A stretch of DNA of 64,000 bases from Alentia gelatinosa. Its lineage: Eukaryota > Annelida > Polychaeta > Phyllodocida > Polynoidae. Shown here in pieces: positions 24,114 through 36,100 of the stretch. Both the position numbers and the translations under genes were made by a program. Each line of letters begins with the position of its first letter. Position 1 is the first letter of the stretch. The DNA lies in the NCBI GenBank assembly GCA_950022655.1, contig OX465589.1, positions 26,031,626 through 26,095,625 of the forward strand, read 5' to 3'. The notes under the pieces are model-generated. The model was not told where the DNA came from, ran no database searches, and saw only the letters and a program-made list of their open reading frames with translations.

Positions 24114-24275
24114 TCTATTTAATGTCATTGAAAGGGGTGAAATAAATCCAGAACTGCACTCGAATCGTAAAATACACAATACTCCAATCCTTTGGGTTGG
24201 TTGCAATCGTCACTAGGCTTCACCTCGATGACGATTGCGGCCCATCCAGACTCGTGGAGTATTCTGTATAACTAC
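24114..24275. mobile_element. Foldback element of the GGGGTGARATAA family
   Basis: The left part, CTATTTAATGTCAT then AAGGGGTGAAATAAATCC and GAACTGCACT, is the reverse complement of 42760-42812. It is followed by a hairpin at 24178-24263 whose arms are ATACTCCAA and TTGCAATCGTCA against TGACGATTGCGG and GTGGAGTAT. The hairpin interior is shared with 42415-42475. Confidence 0.6.
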
Positions 24276-24350
24276 CTGATATATAGCATATATGCTCTTT
24301 CTTAGATATAAAAATGTAGCAATGTATATTTCAATCATGGTTACACATAG

Positions 24351-24630
24351 TCAAGTATCTATATGTCTCTTCTACCACCGCCTCATGAATGGATCCAACA
24401 ACTTCATCGAGAATTTGGCGAAACCGCTGCACTTGTGTCCGGTGTGTTTACGCAAACTCCAACATTCCTGCGGGTTTGACGTTCACCAGCGGTACAAGGA
24501 CATGATGGCGTGGTGCCGGGAGAGTGGACTGGTCAACCAGGAGCAGTGGTCCCTACAGAGAGATTTTTTTTTTTTTTTTTTTTATTTTATTTGTACAAAA
24601 GAAAGCGTACATAGTCGGGCCTCTGCATAG
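24351..24630 (+). pseudogene. Archaemetzincin-like segment 3, running into LINE poly-T
   Basis: Acceptor ACACATAG, entered in phase 2. Contains LMNGSNNFIENLAKPLHLC, PVCLRKLQHSCGFDVHQRYK and MMAWCRESGLVNQEQWSLQRD. The CxxC zinc pair (CPVC) is kept. After QRD the frame reads the T run at 24564-24583 as consecutive Phe and ends at TAG 24628-24630 inside the inserted element. Confidence 0.7.
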
Positions 24631-25000
24631 CAGTTATTATGGCCGTCCATAAAAACTCATACATAAAGAATTTCTATGGAACTAGTTTCATATCTGTCTA
24701 ATTACAATAATGTACAATTGGATGAGAATAATGTAATGGAGATGAATAGCTTCTTATACACTTATAAGAAATATTTTCGTTTTACATACGATTTATAATC
24801 CTTTATAGTACTTGTCTGGACTTCCTTTGGGAGATCATTCCAGAAATGCATTGAGCTATACAAAGGGCTCCTTTTAAAAAACGATGTTCTAGGTCGTTTG
24901 AGTTTTACGTTGACCTTTTTTACAGGTTTTTCAATGAGGGAGGATAATATTCTACTCCTTGGAATGTAATTATTGTTGACTTACTACACAAGTGTCTAGT
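24564..25000 (-). mobile_element. LINE 3' end with poly-A tail (minus strand)
   Basis: About 20 T residues at 24564-24583 are the poly-A tail of a minus-strand element. A minus-strand frame ending at TAA 24762-24764 reads SLIEKPVKKVNVKLKRPRTS, FFKRSPLYSSMHFWNDLPKE and VQTSTIKDYKSYVKRKYFL. This is the typical C-terminus of a non-LTR retrotransposon ORF2 (small aromatic residues, SM.FWNDLP.EV, basic tail). The right limit is uncertain; a 119-codon minus frame at 25049-25408 may belong to it. Confidence 0.75.
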
Positions 25001-26580
25001 CATACCAAACGGGAAGCCAAATCTACTTACCAATTGACGAAATCATTTTCAGAACTTATACAAGGTCTTCTTTGTAAACAGATTGTTTGGTCCTGTAAAA
25101 ACTCTATAATCACCAACATTTCTTCTCCCTATTGGTAGGAGAGAGCTGGGTTCCATTTGATTATAAATTATTGCTGAGGTTACTGTAATGTCCACTGTAA
25201 TGTAAAAACCATATACATGTCGTACATATGGACATATCTCAGGCAAAGCTAAGGATGAAGTTAAATCGACTAGAACAAATGAAAAATTCGATCTAAGAAG
25301 TTCTGTCTGCAAACAAAAAGATAATATTATTCTAGCTGGCTTATACTTGGAAATAGAGGTGTATGAAATTTGTATATATCCCGCTCCAAATAGAAAGGTA
25401 TCATTCAAATTTGGTATATGACCTATGCCGTGATTATTTTTGCTTGTTGTTATCTAAAGTCTTATCTGAAAGGTATAACCATTAGTTTTATATTGATATT
25501 GTATAGAATCTGATGCTCTGATCTAATCTTATCTTTGCAGAATCCAACAAAGTATAATATATTGATTTAATATTCAAGTAAACGTTGCTATGCAAAGAGT
25601 CTATTGTTTTGTCTACCTATTGTATGATCTAATACCCACGAGCGCGCAATTTCCTCTCCCCATAGAAGGAAATTAGTGTATGCTGCTGTCATAAAGTGCT
25701 ATGGCTATGTATATTGGAACATCATAATAAGTTCAAACCACAGATTGCCACAGGACAAGGGCGACTTTGCACGCGTTGTTTGCGTACTCACATACACGTT
25801 CTTTACTTTACCCCTCCACGACTTTATCGTTAAGATTATTTTACATATTCAAGTCAATAAAAAAGTAGATTTTCTGCACCAACAACATGAGAGAGATGAG
25901 TTCAAGAGTGATGGTATTTATATTCAGTATCATTCTGTCTAGATGAAGAATGGGCAGTCTGCTGTTTCCATGTAGTAGTATACATGTACTACATATCGGT
26001 TGGGAGCTTAGAACAACTCGCTTAGATGTAAACTCTTGAGGACACCACTGCATTTATAAATATCCGCAGTATTGTGACCTATGGGCAGAGTTATAGCGGG
26101 CACAGCCAAAGACTACACGAATCAACCTGGTTGTGATAGGGGTGAGCAAAGGCAGCTCGACCGCAGTGGTAACATCCGCACACCACTTTCCTATACTACT
26201 TTCAAGGGAACACTTACAAAGATATGCCCGGAACTGGCCGACAATCTTATACTACTGGCATAAATTTACTTTGTACATCGTCGATTTTCACTTTCCTTCC
26301 ATATATGTCCATTTTTTAACAGGATTTTATGATATAGAGCTAAGCTCCATGTATTTATTTAATATGACTGTATAAACAGAATCAATGGAATTGTCAAACT
26401 ACAAATAAAACATGAAACACCCATAGGGTGTGAATGGGGGAATTGGGTTCCTTGATTGATACCGGTCCCTTGTTAGATAACAATTAAATCCCAAGAGTTA
26501 TAAAATAATTCGGAAATGATTGGTATTGTAGTAGCTGGAAATATACTGCTTAGTGTGTACCTTAAATTTCTGAGACCCAC
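25001..26580. other. Intergenic DNA, possibly older LINE sequence on the left
   Basis: A minus frame of 119 codons at 25049-25408 lacks clear reverse-transcriptase motifs. The remainder up to the lectin gene shows nothing recognisable. Confidence 0.45.
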
Positions 26581-26583
26581 GCA

Positions 26584-26594
26584 GAATATATACA
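26584..26594 (+). promoter_or_regulatory. Possible TATA box of the lectin gene
   Basis: GAATATATACAG lies about 155 bp before the lectin start codon, followed by moderately GC-rich sequence. AT-rich surroundings make chance matches common. Confidence 0.3.
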
Positions 26595-26746
26595 GCGCCC
26601 TGTAAGCATGGTTGGGCCTTGTTTGACAACGTCCAAAAATCCATAATGTTGGTGGGCGAGCGTCATTTAGGACAAACGTTCATGTCACGAGACTTAGACT
26701 GCCACAGGAGGACTAGCGGAACGCATGAGCAGACGACTTTTTCAAC

Positions 26747-26831
26747 ATGAATATTATGCGACTTCTGACTCTTTGTGTCATCACTGCTGGTTATACACCA
26801 GTATCTGCGCTGTTCCAAACATCTAAAGACG
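26747..26831 (+). CDS. Lectin exon 1, signal peptide
   Basis: 28 codons plus one base, donor GTAAAA. It has a hydrophobic core LLTLCVITAGY and a small residue before the likely cleavage site (VSA/LF). The ATG is chosen because it gives a signal peptide at the expected distance; a second ATG three codons on would also work. Confidence 0.8.
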
Positions 26832-29105
26832 GTAAAAGCATTGCTCTATTATATTTAGTAAATCTAAAGACATTTTGAGGAAAGCGAAGAGTGGAAGATA
26901 TCCATGTCTATAGGGGTTGAGAATAGGTTTAACTTTCGATGCCCTTTGACAATTTGTCATTCACCTTTAATCATTTTTACTCGTAATCTTTTTAAGTTGC
27001 TGTTGAATTTGTTCATAGAAGATTCATGTCTGAGTGCCAAATCCAGACTACCTTCTCTTTACATATGTGGTCGTGACAGCGTCACGATCACCTTGTAAAC
27101 GTATTATTGCGTGAGGCATATTTACTTTAGAAAAGGTTTAGGCATCAAACTCACAATATGAAGATCTAAATGGATAAATATATCTGGAACTTTACTTTTA
27201 ATCATTATAGAGTTCTGTCAGACCAGGGTCAATCCCAAAAAGTCCGTCTGTTATTGGGCCAATACCGACGAACTGACTGCGGACTCTGCGCAGAGTGTAT
27301 GCCACACAAATGGCGGGAATTTGGCGACGATAGACAACGCACAGACGTCTCGACTCATTCTCAACTTATTTTCCTCACTGTAAGTAAAGCCATTAGAAGT
27401 GCGTAATATTTGGTGCTTATTTGGTTTTTGAATGATCCACATCTTCACCAAAATAAGAATTATGATGTTTTGATATCACGTGATGTCAGAGCATTCCTTG
27501 ACATAAACAATATCATCCAATAAGTTCGTATTACATTCTAGCTTTTAGATAGATAAATTAGCATGTCGCATCATTTCAACACGATCTAAAGTTGAAAACC
27601 CTATACACTGTTAATGGACTCCCTCACTCCCTAAACTTATATGACTCGTTTATATCAATACCGTTCATTTGATTTGCTTATCTAGCAACTTACAATGTCA
27701 AAGGATATGGATAGGTTACCGTAAGGACACCCAGAAGTGGTATGATGGTTCTGAATCAAGTTGGACGAACTGGGCCAATGGGGAACCAAACAGTCAAGGT
27801 ATTGAGAATTGCGTTCAGTTCTACATTATACCTGGGCTGTCCGAGCTTTGGAATGATAATGCGTGTCCAGAGCAGGAACCTAGCGTCTGCCAAACATCGG
27901 GTAAGTTGTATATTCTAGAATCTGAATAGGTTTGCTATCGTTTAGCTTGTAACGTGGCATGTCGTCCAAACGGTCGTTAACGTTTCTTTCGTATTGCTTT
28001 TTAAAGAATACATATACACTCATACTTCCGTACTTTTATTTTCCAACCGATACAAACTCTCCATAGAAAACATAATATGGAGTGTGTACCTGAGATTGTC
28101 TCAACTGAAAAACATCCAAAGCACCCCAAACGGTCTTATCTTAGTCTCAACTTGAGATCCCCTAAGATCATCTCAACTGAAAAACACTTTGGCCCTCAAA
28201 CGGTCTCAACTTAAGATCGTCTCAACTGAAAAACAGGACCCTGGTCTATGCTTCCCCACAGAGCATCGGCGAGTCACGGCACACAAGGTCGGGTTTGAAT
28301 GACGGCAGTGGCATCCTTAGTTACTGGTCTCTTCTGTAACGCATTACCGCCAACCTCCTGTTAGCCCTAATGGGCAACAGGTCATGGAACCTATAATAAA
28401 ATGGCTTTAGTCGGGGCCTGCTAATGTAGCCGGTTCCTCTGTGGGTATGTACCCTATAAGCTTCTTGGGAAGATACTCGACGGTGTCAGATTCATTGCTG
28501 TCGCAATGGAGTACCCCTTTAAGGAGACCACCATTCATTCCAAACTAAAACGATCGGTAACAGAGTATGATGTTTTAGATATAATTCGAGGTTCAAATTC
28601 AACCCTTCTTGCGCACAGTGGGATTATATTCAATTCTATCTTGAATACTGTCAAGATCAAGGTGATGCATTTTATCTGAAAAATCTTAACTTTTTATGAC
28701 GCAATTCCAAACACATTATCCTCATGAAGACACGCAGTGTCCTGGTCAGTTAATGTGATACAGATAGGAAATCTGACAGGGCATATAGCAGTGAGCCATG
28801 GAACGTGTTATTTGCATTATTACCGCCCTATTATGTTCCACTATACCCACAAGTTCAATTCCTCGTCTCTTTCAGTACAGTGGATAGCAGGCTATGCAGC
28901 GAAACAGCCGGAGAACCACGTCTTCTCCGCTGAGATACTAAGTGAGTCGGCTGCTGTGGGACTGGTGCAGTGCGCCATCTGGTGTCTTCGGAGTCCGGAA
29001 TGCATCATTCACAACTACAACGCAGATACATCCAGATGCACTCTCTATGAAGATGGTTCTACTACGCATTCTCTCCACGAGGGACATACTTTCAGTTTTG
29101 TTTAA
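26747..29105 (+). CDS. Secreted C-type lectin with C-terminal PAN/apple-like domain, 4 exons
   Basis: Exons 26747-26831, 27211-27379, 27686-27900 and 28876-29105 join in phases 1, 2 and 1 to give 232 codons plus TAA. Residues 1-21 form a signal peptide (MNIMRLLTLCVITAGYTPVSA). A C-type lectin-like domain follows (about 30-156): FCQTR, SVCYWANTDELTADSAQSVC, GNLATIDNAQTS, IWIGYRKDTQKWYDGS, WTNWANGEPNSQGIENC and LWNDNACPEQEPSVC. The EPN and WND motifs are the calcium and sugar ligands of mannose-type lectins, so binding is likely. The last about 75 residues carry a PAN/apple-like cysteine pattern, QCAIWCLRSPECIIHNYN and RCTLYEDG. The product is probably extracellular and may act in recognition or mucus; that role is inferred. 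Confidence 0.88.
27211..27379 (+). CDS. Lectin exon 2, first half of the C-type lectin domain
   Basis: Acceptor CATTATAG, donor GTAAGT, phase 1 to phase 2. The correct frame reads FCQTRVNPKKSVCYWANTDE then LTADSAQSVCHTNGGNLATI. The longer open frame here, in another register, is an artefact. Confidence 0.85.
27686..27900 (+). CDS. Lectin exon 3, EPN and WND motifs
   Basis: Acceptor TTATCTAG, donor GTAAGT, phase 2 to phase 1. Encodes IWIGYRKDTQKWYDGSESSW, TNWANGEPNSQGIENCVQF and ELWNDNACPEQEPSVCQTS, the calcium-binding half of the domain. Confidence 0.92.
28085..28235. repeat. Degenerate CTCAACTGAAAAACA repeats in lectin intron 3
   Basis: Three copies of GATYRTCTCAACTGAAAAACA spaced 50-70 bp apart, with CAAACGGTCTYA between them. 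An old local duplication or decayed tandem repeat. Confidence 0.6.
28876..29105 (+). CDS. Lectin exon 4, PAN/apple-like domain and stop
   Basis: Acceptor CTTTCAG entered in phase 1, stop TAA. Encodes VQWIAGYAAKQPENHVFSAE, ILSESAAVGLVQCAIWCLRS, PECIIHNYNADTSRCTLYED and a short tail. Four cysteines are spaced as in PAN domains. Confidence 0.85.
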
Positions 29106-32100
29106 TTTGAACTTCATTTAGTCACTTCAGCTATTGTTATTACGTTCTATTTCACTGCTATAGTTGTTCTACCAAGGAGACCTTGTGCTTCCTCCTGCAC
29201 ACTGCACATGTGGATGACATGTTAGGAAACCATATACGCGTATTGGGTGTTCAGAATGTGTTGAGACACAGGATATTGATGCTGAAGAAATATACTACCG
29301 ATGGTAATCATTAGAATATATATAATAGCATTCAATAACATGGCCTTACATCCTATAACTGCATTTCTTCAGAAATCATCTTCCTACCAGGGGCTCATCC
29401 TTGTAGAAATATACAAAACTATGAGATTTAACACTTGGTCCTATCGAAATAAATTTCTAAAAGCAAGCAAAACCTAATTTGTAAAGTCATATTGTTTTCG
29501 TTAAAGACATATTCTCATTATAACTACATAGAATTTTCATTTTGTATCAGTATGGTTGTTGAATGAATGCTACAAGTCAGGAGGGAGTCTCAATTATTCA
29601 TCTAGGTGTATTTTCATGATCATATATGTCGTCTATACATGACTTCCAAACTTGCACATGTCGGAAAGGATGTGTACATTGAAGGACAAATGGTCTACTT
29701 CATATTGAGAGTCTCCTCAATGGTTGGTGTATTCATTCACCGTCTGTAGCATCGATAGCTTCTTACACTATAGGGGACAGAGCCATTGTTAGTTCATGAA
29801 GCAGTTACTAGGTGGCGAGCAATATGGCTGGTCCCATGGGGGGACAGAACCTGTATTCTGGCTCTTTGTTCTTACGAAATTCAACTGCCTTTCAATGTTT
29901 TACCATAGTTCCCTTGACTCTCTACACCAATCCCGGAGCAGGATGACATAATAATTAAACCCAGGACATGGTGTTTTTCACATGGAACACTTTATGTACG
30001 TATGCGAGCAAGGCTAGAGTTGTGACACTTCCCAAATATCACTCATTTCTTTCGCACCTTCATTAGTGAAGAACACCCACTTTTTCACCCCCATTAGTGA
30101 AGAACACTTACTCCAGGGGCGTCATGGCGGTGCCCATGGATCATAGGCTATATGCCCTATATATATCCTCCCAACCGCACGGGGCTGCGGGGCGTCTTAA
30201 ATCAGCCAATATACTACTTCCAGTATGTGACGTCAACGGCCATGAAAACGTCGCCAATGGTGTATACAGTATATTAAACACTGTAAATGTTAAAAATGCT
30301 CAAATAATGATAAAACATTCATGATACTTCAAATCCTCTCCCCAAGCACATGGGGTACATAATAATCCTCACTTCTCACCTAACAGTTAAAAAAGCATTT
30401 TTTAAAATTTTTTTTTATTCAGTTTAAGAAAAAAGACATGGTACATTCACCCGAAGGTGTTCTTCAACATATCGGTCAACGATTGCAAGCACATAGACAA
30501 TACATAAAAAACAAGCACAGGGTGAGTTGTGCAAGACGGTTGAGTTGATACAATGGAAACTAACCCTGTATGAAGGGGTTCTCCTGATGTGAGCGCTGCC
30601 TCTGATCCAACACTGGGGATCACATGATAATGTCCTGTACACACCATTCGACTATATGTCTTTATATGTCTTCGTGAAATAAGCAACAGCTATCATAATG
30701 AATGTTCAATGCAACGTCAAATCCAACACCAGATTTAGTGTTTTAGACTCAGTTGTAATTTTATAATGATCGAACATAATCTTTCATAACAAAGAAAAAA
30801 TCTCATCAGAGCTGAGCAGATGCTTGATGATCTAGATCATTATCATCTACTAGTAATCAATTAGTATGAAAGTAATTTCATATCATTTCTTCTAAGAATA
30901 CCGATTTATCTGAACACCGCTAGATAACCATTTCAGTATTCATAGAATACATCAATGCATTACTCATCTAAAATTAGATCAATCACCAATGCTTTATCTA
31001 AAGACAATTGAAATTTTGATTCTTTATGAGTAAGATGTCTGTGCTTACTCAACAATATATGTCCTCATGTGGGAGCCTAAAGCGGCAGTGACTGACCTCA
31101 AATACCTGTGTATGTTTACCATTTGGTCTATCCCACCACTATATAGTCATATTTTACCTGTGAAATGAAGGATTGCTACGAGTCTCCATTATGTAGATTA
31201 TGAGTAAGCCATATTACGAGCGAAAGCCGCAATCCTCATTCATCACGTGACCACTTAATGGATTTGCCAATGTAAACAATGAACAAAGGAGGATTGATGA
31301 ACTTGCAACAAAATTGTCCACATTGCGGCATGTTTGGAGAGTATGCATTCTATTGAAGAATATTAAAAGCAGTTTTATCTAATTCATATTCTAAATCCCT
31401 ATTGATCCAATGAGTCTGATGGTAATGGCCCACTCTTGTAGTGCGACCGTTTACCTGAACATCTAAGATGGTAACAATGTAGTTTCATAACACTGAATAA
31501 GGACAATACATGTATTTGACAACACACAAAGAGTTCAGTGGTGGATCTATGGTGCGGTAGTGGGGTGTGTCGCACACACACAACATGTAGGCTACAGGTC
31601 TTGCCGTTATGTACACGTGGAACTCATCCATGCAAGAGCCTGAAACTACGGAATCCACAAAGAGTTCCCCTATCTTTATATTTTTTTGTGAAAGAGGTTT
31701 ATTGACGGAAAGGTTCACATATACAGGATCGTCAGAGAGCAAAAGCACAAGGTAGTCTAAGTAAATGGATTGCAAGTGGTTTGTTTTAGGCCAGCGGCCT
31801 CAGCAAAGCAGGGATGTGGTTCCCTTATAAAATGTCAGGAGAATTATTCTGGTGTCGCTAGTAGCGAAATCCCGCAGGTAGTAAGTGTAGCCCAACCGGG
31901 TATGAATTACCTCTGTCTCGGGTTTTCAGGGTAGTAGGCGGTTAACATACAAATTACACAGGACATGACAAGGAGAAAAAACATAAAGAGCACAAATGAT
32001 TACCAGACAAGACAATTGCAGTGACAAGAGACAAGCACAGACTATCTATATGATCCTCTTCAATAGGGTGCTTCACCCTTAAGGGAATCCTGTAGGTTGT

Positions 32101-33032
32101 TGGAGTGTCTTGTCAAGTTTGTAGGTGTGACCACATGGCATGAACATCTCTGCTCCCGGACAAACTGGATCAGAACTGATCCTGGTAGCAGATTTGCGCG
32201 TTACGTGTCCAGTATATCTCTGTGAAGTTGGGTTTTTCTTAAACCATTCCGTACTACTAGGGCGAAAGAATTTGAGAGGATGGGTTGCTCGAGTGGTCAC
32301 GCATGTAATCTTTCATGTTGTATCCATTCTAGCCAAGACGAAGCCGATTCTGTGAACTTTTATGTACTTCTTCACGAAAGAATAGTCCTGGTATATGTAA
32401 AAGGAATATACCATTTAGATAACTTGGGGGTACACTGTAGTACATTTCACGGCTTCCTATCATTCCTCTTATGTTGTAGCACAACGTATTCTAGGTTAAG
32501 ATGAGATATCCGAGTGAAAAGTCAACGTGATGCCTAGACATCTACAGTTTCTGTCTAACATAGTTTCTTGACTGCATCAATGATTGCTTTTTCGGTGTTG
32601 AACGGTGACATTCAACCATATATGCACTGAACTATTTAGGGGTTGGAACCTAGAGCCCGAATCGTCCAAGTGGTTATGGTTGTCACCTTTTTTTCAATTT
32701 GAAGTATCTATTTACCAAACTCTGGACAACGAGTTCTTCCATCGGTAATATGTGGTAACAACCTGTACATTCATGTAGCTAATGTGCTAACCATGTGTAA
32801 TGATGCGTCAGACAGCGCACATATCACTCCGGTAGAAAGTCGACCCCAGTCCCACTGGTGTCGCCATGTGAGGTTGACACTGTCTACGGAGTGGCGCTAA
32901 CAATAGAAGTCTGGATTGCCGAACCTCATGCTGGCTTATTCATAACTGCAGGTCACTACGTCAACGGTGTTGGCATGAATAGAATCGCCAGGTTCTTGAC
33001 ATTTTAAAACCAGTTTGATAAGTTGCAATTGG
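29106..33032. other. Intergenic DNA between lectin and potassium channel genes
   Basis: T-rich tracts at about 30400 and 31681 could be poly-A tails of minus-strand insertions, but no element was identified. Minus frames of 96 codons (31775-31485) and 73 codons (32300-32079) have no recognised domain and no splice partner. No gene can be supported here. Confidence 0.5.
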
Positions 33033-33125
33033 TCATAGATACGTCGATACAAGCTCTCCTTTCGGGGGGCATTTCTCAGGAACCCTCTCATCTTGATCCC
33101 CTTTACCCGAAGAAGAGATCTTTTT
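33033..33125 (-). CDS. K2P exon 6, possible C-terminal tail
   Basis: Acceptor TTAATTCCAG entered in phase 0. Encodes 30 residues, [20 protein letters not shown] and [10 protein letters not shown], then TGA. A polar, charged, serine-rich tail is plausible for a K2P cytoplasmic end, but no family motif proves it. A longer open frame in another register overlaps it. Confidence 0.5.
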   Translation of the reverse strand, partial: KKISSSGKGDQDERVPEKCPPKGELVSTYL

Positions 33126-36100
33126 CTGGAATTAACAAATAATACAAGTTTCATATATGTTTATATTGGTCCTGGCATCAATCATAAGAGAATATTGTTA
33201 TAAACCTAGAAATATATGTAACAAACACATATGTTAAACACATATGAAAACATGAAAACCATTGTTATGAAAGATGGTTGACCATTAGGTCCGAACCCAT
33301 ATCCGTTATATCCGTTTCTCAGAACTTTCTACTACGAGCTGTATCTGGGTTTGTGCATAAATACTGCTACCATTCAGTATCAAAAAGGACACATAAAACA
33401 TTGCCCCATTTATACATTATTATCAATTGGTTTATCATATCACAATATCAATTTCCATCCACTTTCACAATAAAGAAATACTTCATGATAGATAATTGCC
33501 ACGTATATAAAGGATAGTTGTGTAAAACATATTTTCAAAGATAAATTAGTACATATATATGTATACCATTGGCCGAATACTCCCAAAATGTGTACTGACG
33601 ATATCCTCTGAACTCATTTGATTAAAACATTATCCCTTTATCTCCATAATTTCTCTTACCCCGGTCTCTACAGGGGTTTCATCTGGTGTCTTGGTCATTG
33701 CATCTTGTATGGTGACAATCAGGGTAGAAAACCAAGAAAGGCCGAAAATGATCCATAAAGCGAACATAACCTTCACCAAGGGGTAACTTGAACCACCTGG
33801 CGGGTAGGAAAGACAGTAGTATGAGAAACACGACCAATGTCACGTTTTTGTCCGTGGTAGGCTTGCAAAGGGAACATAAATATATATTACGAAGTCTTAT
33901 ATTAATTCTGCTCAAGTAAGACATAATGAGGTTCTAAAATCTGCAAAAGCTCCATATTGTGTAATCATAACAATAATACTTTACATGTATTTTCTAGATC
34001 CAATGTCAATCAATAATATATATCAAAATCTTTCCATTAGGTGCTATACAAAATACCGAACCTATTTGCCACAAATTGCAGACGACAACAGTGTATTTTA
34101 GGTCCTTCAACTCATAATCTTTAGGCACTATTCTCTGTTGATCCTTTAACAGACATACCTGGCACATAGTCGCCAAAGCCTATGGTGGAGAGTGTGATGA
34201 ATGAATAGTAGAGTGAGATATCGTAGGACCAGCCATCCGTGTACATGAATGAAATAGATGGTAGAAACAGGAACAAGACAACTCCTACTACGGCCACTCG
34301 CACCACCTGCAGAGTAAAGAATATACATGTACCTATCCTGACAACGTTTAATGACAATGGTTGATGGAATACACACTATACGCCAAGGAGGACAGAACCC
34401 CGTTTAGATATTTTTACTAACAGTTAATTGGATTTTGCATCATTCCTAATTAATATATCGTAACTCTATTCTTTTCTACCCTCTTCCTGTGGGCCTTCTT
34501 TCCCGTACGATAACAGGCACTTGATGTAATTTTGTAGATTGTCCTCATCTATGATACAATAGCTGCGGCTCAATCATATTGCAATTTATTTTCTCATGTG
34601 ATTCGGTGATATATACTATTAAACTCAAAATCAATGGGTTCTGGCATTATATAGACAAGTCATCTTGTTCCTATTGTCCTATGAATTGACGTAATAGGTT
34701 ATACCATTTTGCAACGAGACTGATATGTGAGATTTGATGCCAGTTTTATATAAAGAGTTTATACTGAATTGAAGCCATGCAACATAATATGAATATTCAG
34801 TGGGTATCAATGTACACAAACAATATCAATATTCAGCCATGTAGATTGATCAAAAAAGGACGATGGAAGCACTCTAATAGGTTTCTGTATGAACAAGAGC
34901 TATGTGAAAATAATCAAATGAAATTTTAAAAAATAGCATAAACTGTATTGGAAAATGGTACTTTTTCTTGGAGGGACAGTGCTATAGATATAGAATCGCC
35001 CCTTAACAATGAATATGCACTTATATACACCATGTTACCGCAGTAGAAAGAACTATAAACAGACCTTTTCTATGTGTCGTGAGCGCGTTGTTCTACACGC
35101 GAACATGGCTATGTAGTTGTTGAAACGGGCCACACGTTGACCGACATAGGAGAGGAGGATGAGGAACAAGGGAATCCCGAACAAGGCATAAAACACGCAG
35201 AATGTACGGGTACCCTGAGTAGTAGGCGTAGTGTTGCCATATCCTGAAAGGCGAAAACAATTGTAAGCATTGTCCATCAACTGTACGTGTTCAATATGTA
35301 TCATTGTAAAAATGGCCATCCACAGAGTGGTATTGGCGCTCGTTGTTGTACATTATATACATATATATGTCGAAAGATAAGTAACAATTAGGAGAAACCA
35401 AATAAGAGTTAGTCGTGTTGTTGTTTATTGCACAACGGCAATGTCGCGTTTACTCCCCAAGGCGAAGCCGAGTGCAGTGATACGCACCATTACCGGAGTG
35501 CGATAAACAACACGACTAACTCGAGTTTGGTTTAGAATTTATCCTACCCCATCTAAATTACTTCAGCAAATTAAGAAATAACATAAAACTCACCGATAAT
35601 TAGTGATAATCATTGGTCGCTTTTTAAATGACGTCATTTGACAACTGTATCCTACTAGAGCGATAAATTTCATTTTCCTGCACCGTAGACCAATTACAGT
35701 CCGCTAACGTTAAGTCTATGGAGTTTTTTATTAGGGGTAGGATAATATCAATATACAAATGATTTAGTCGCTGCTGTTTTAGGCTCCTGTTGACATATTT
35801 GCATTGTATCTTTGAATATTATATCGTTCTTATCAATATCATGAAACCAAAATGAAACGATAATGATAATACATTTAGGAAAGGAGTTGGGGGGGGGGGG
35901 TCTGAGGATAATCCTTAATCTAATCATATAATAGTCGTACGTTTTCAAATTTATTAATGCTTGGTTATGCTAGGCATACAGGACATAGAACTCCCCATAG
36001 GTGGTACACTCACATGCTGGCGGGAATATTTGAGGATATTCGAATCTATTAGCGAGCTCTCGACAAAGTACTTTGCCATGTTAACACGAGATGGAATTCA

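Larger units (their letters stand above)
22852..24630 (+). pseudogene. Archaemetzincin-like gene lacking the HExxH segment
   Basis: Three phase-compatible segments resemble archaemetzincins (AMZ1/AMZ2), zinc metalloproteases with HExxHxxGxxHCx4CxM(x16)CxxC. Segment 1 is 22852-22929, segment 2 is 23607-23809 and segment 3 starts at 24351. Segment 2 has the family stretch PADAFCVGALTLCDLY and VGFYSLARF, but about six residues are missing between them. Segment 3 has the downstream part LMNGSNNF, LHLCPVCLRKLQ and CGFDVHQRY. The metal-binding HExxHxxGxxH, which should precede CLMNGSN, is absent from 23810-24350 by direct reading. The last Cys before LMN is Arg (FYHRLMN). The frame then runs into a poly-T tract and stops at 24630. 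A decayed or truncated copy is most likely; a misassembled or alternatively spliced gene is possible. Confidence 0.65.

Noticed and set aside
25049..25408. 119-codon minus frame next to the LINE end
   Set aside because: Might be LINE-derived, but none of the reverse-transcriptase motifs could be placed, so it was not called.
27170..27406. 78-codon frame over lectin exon 2
   Set aside because: It reads the exon in the wrong register; the frame with the C-type lectin motifs and matching phases is another one.
31485..31775. 96-codon minus frame
   Set aside because: Its sequence looks fairly protein-like, but it crosses a T-rich tract and has no family resemblance or partner exon that I can name.
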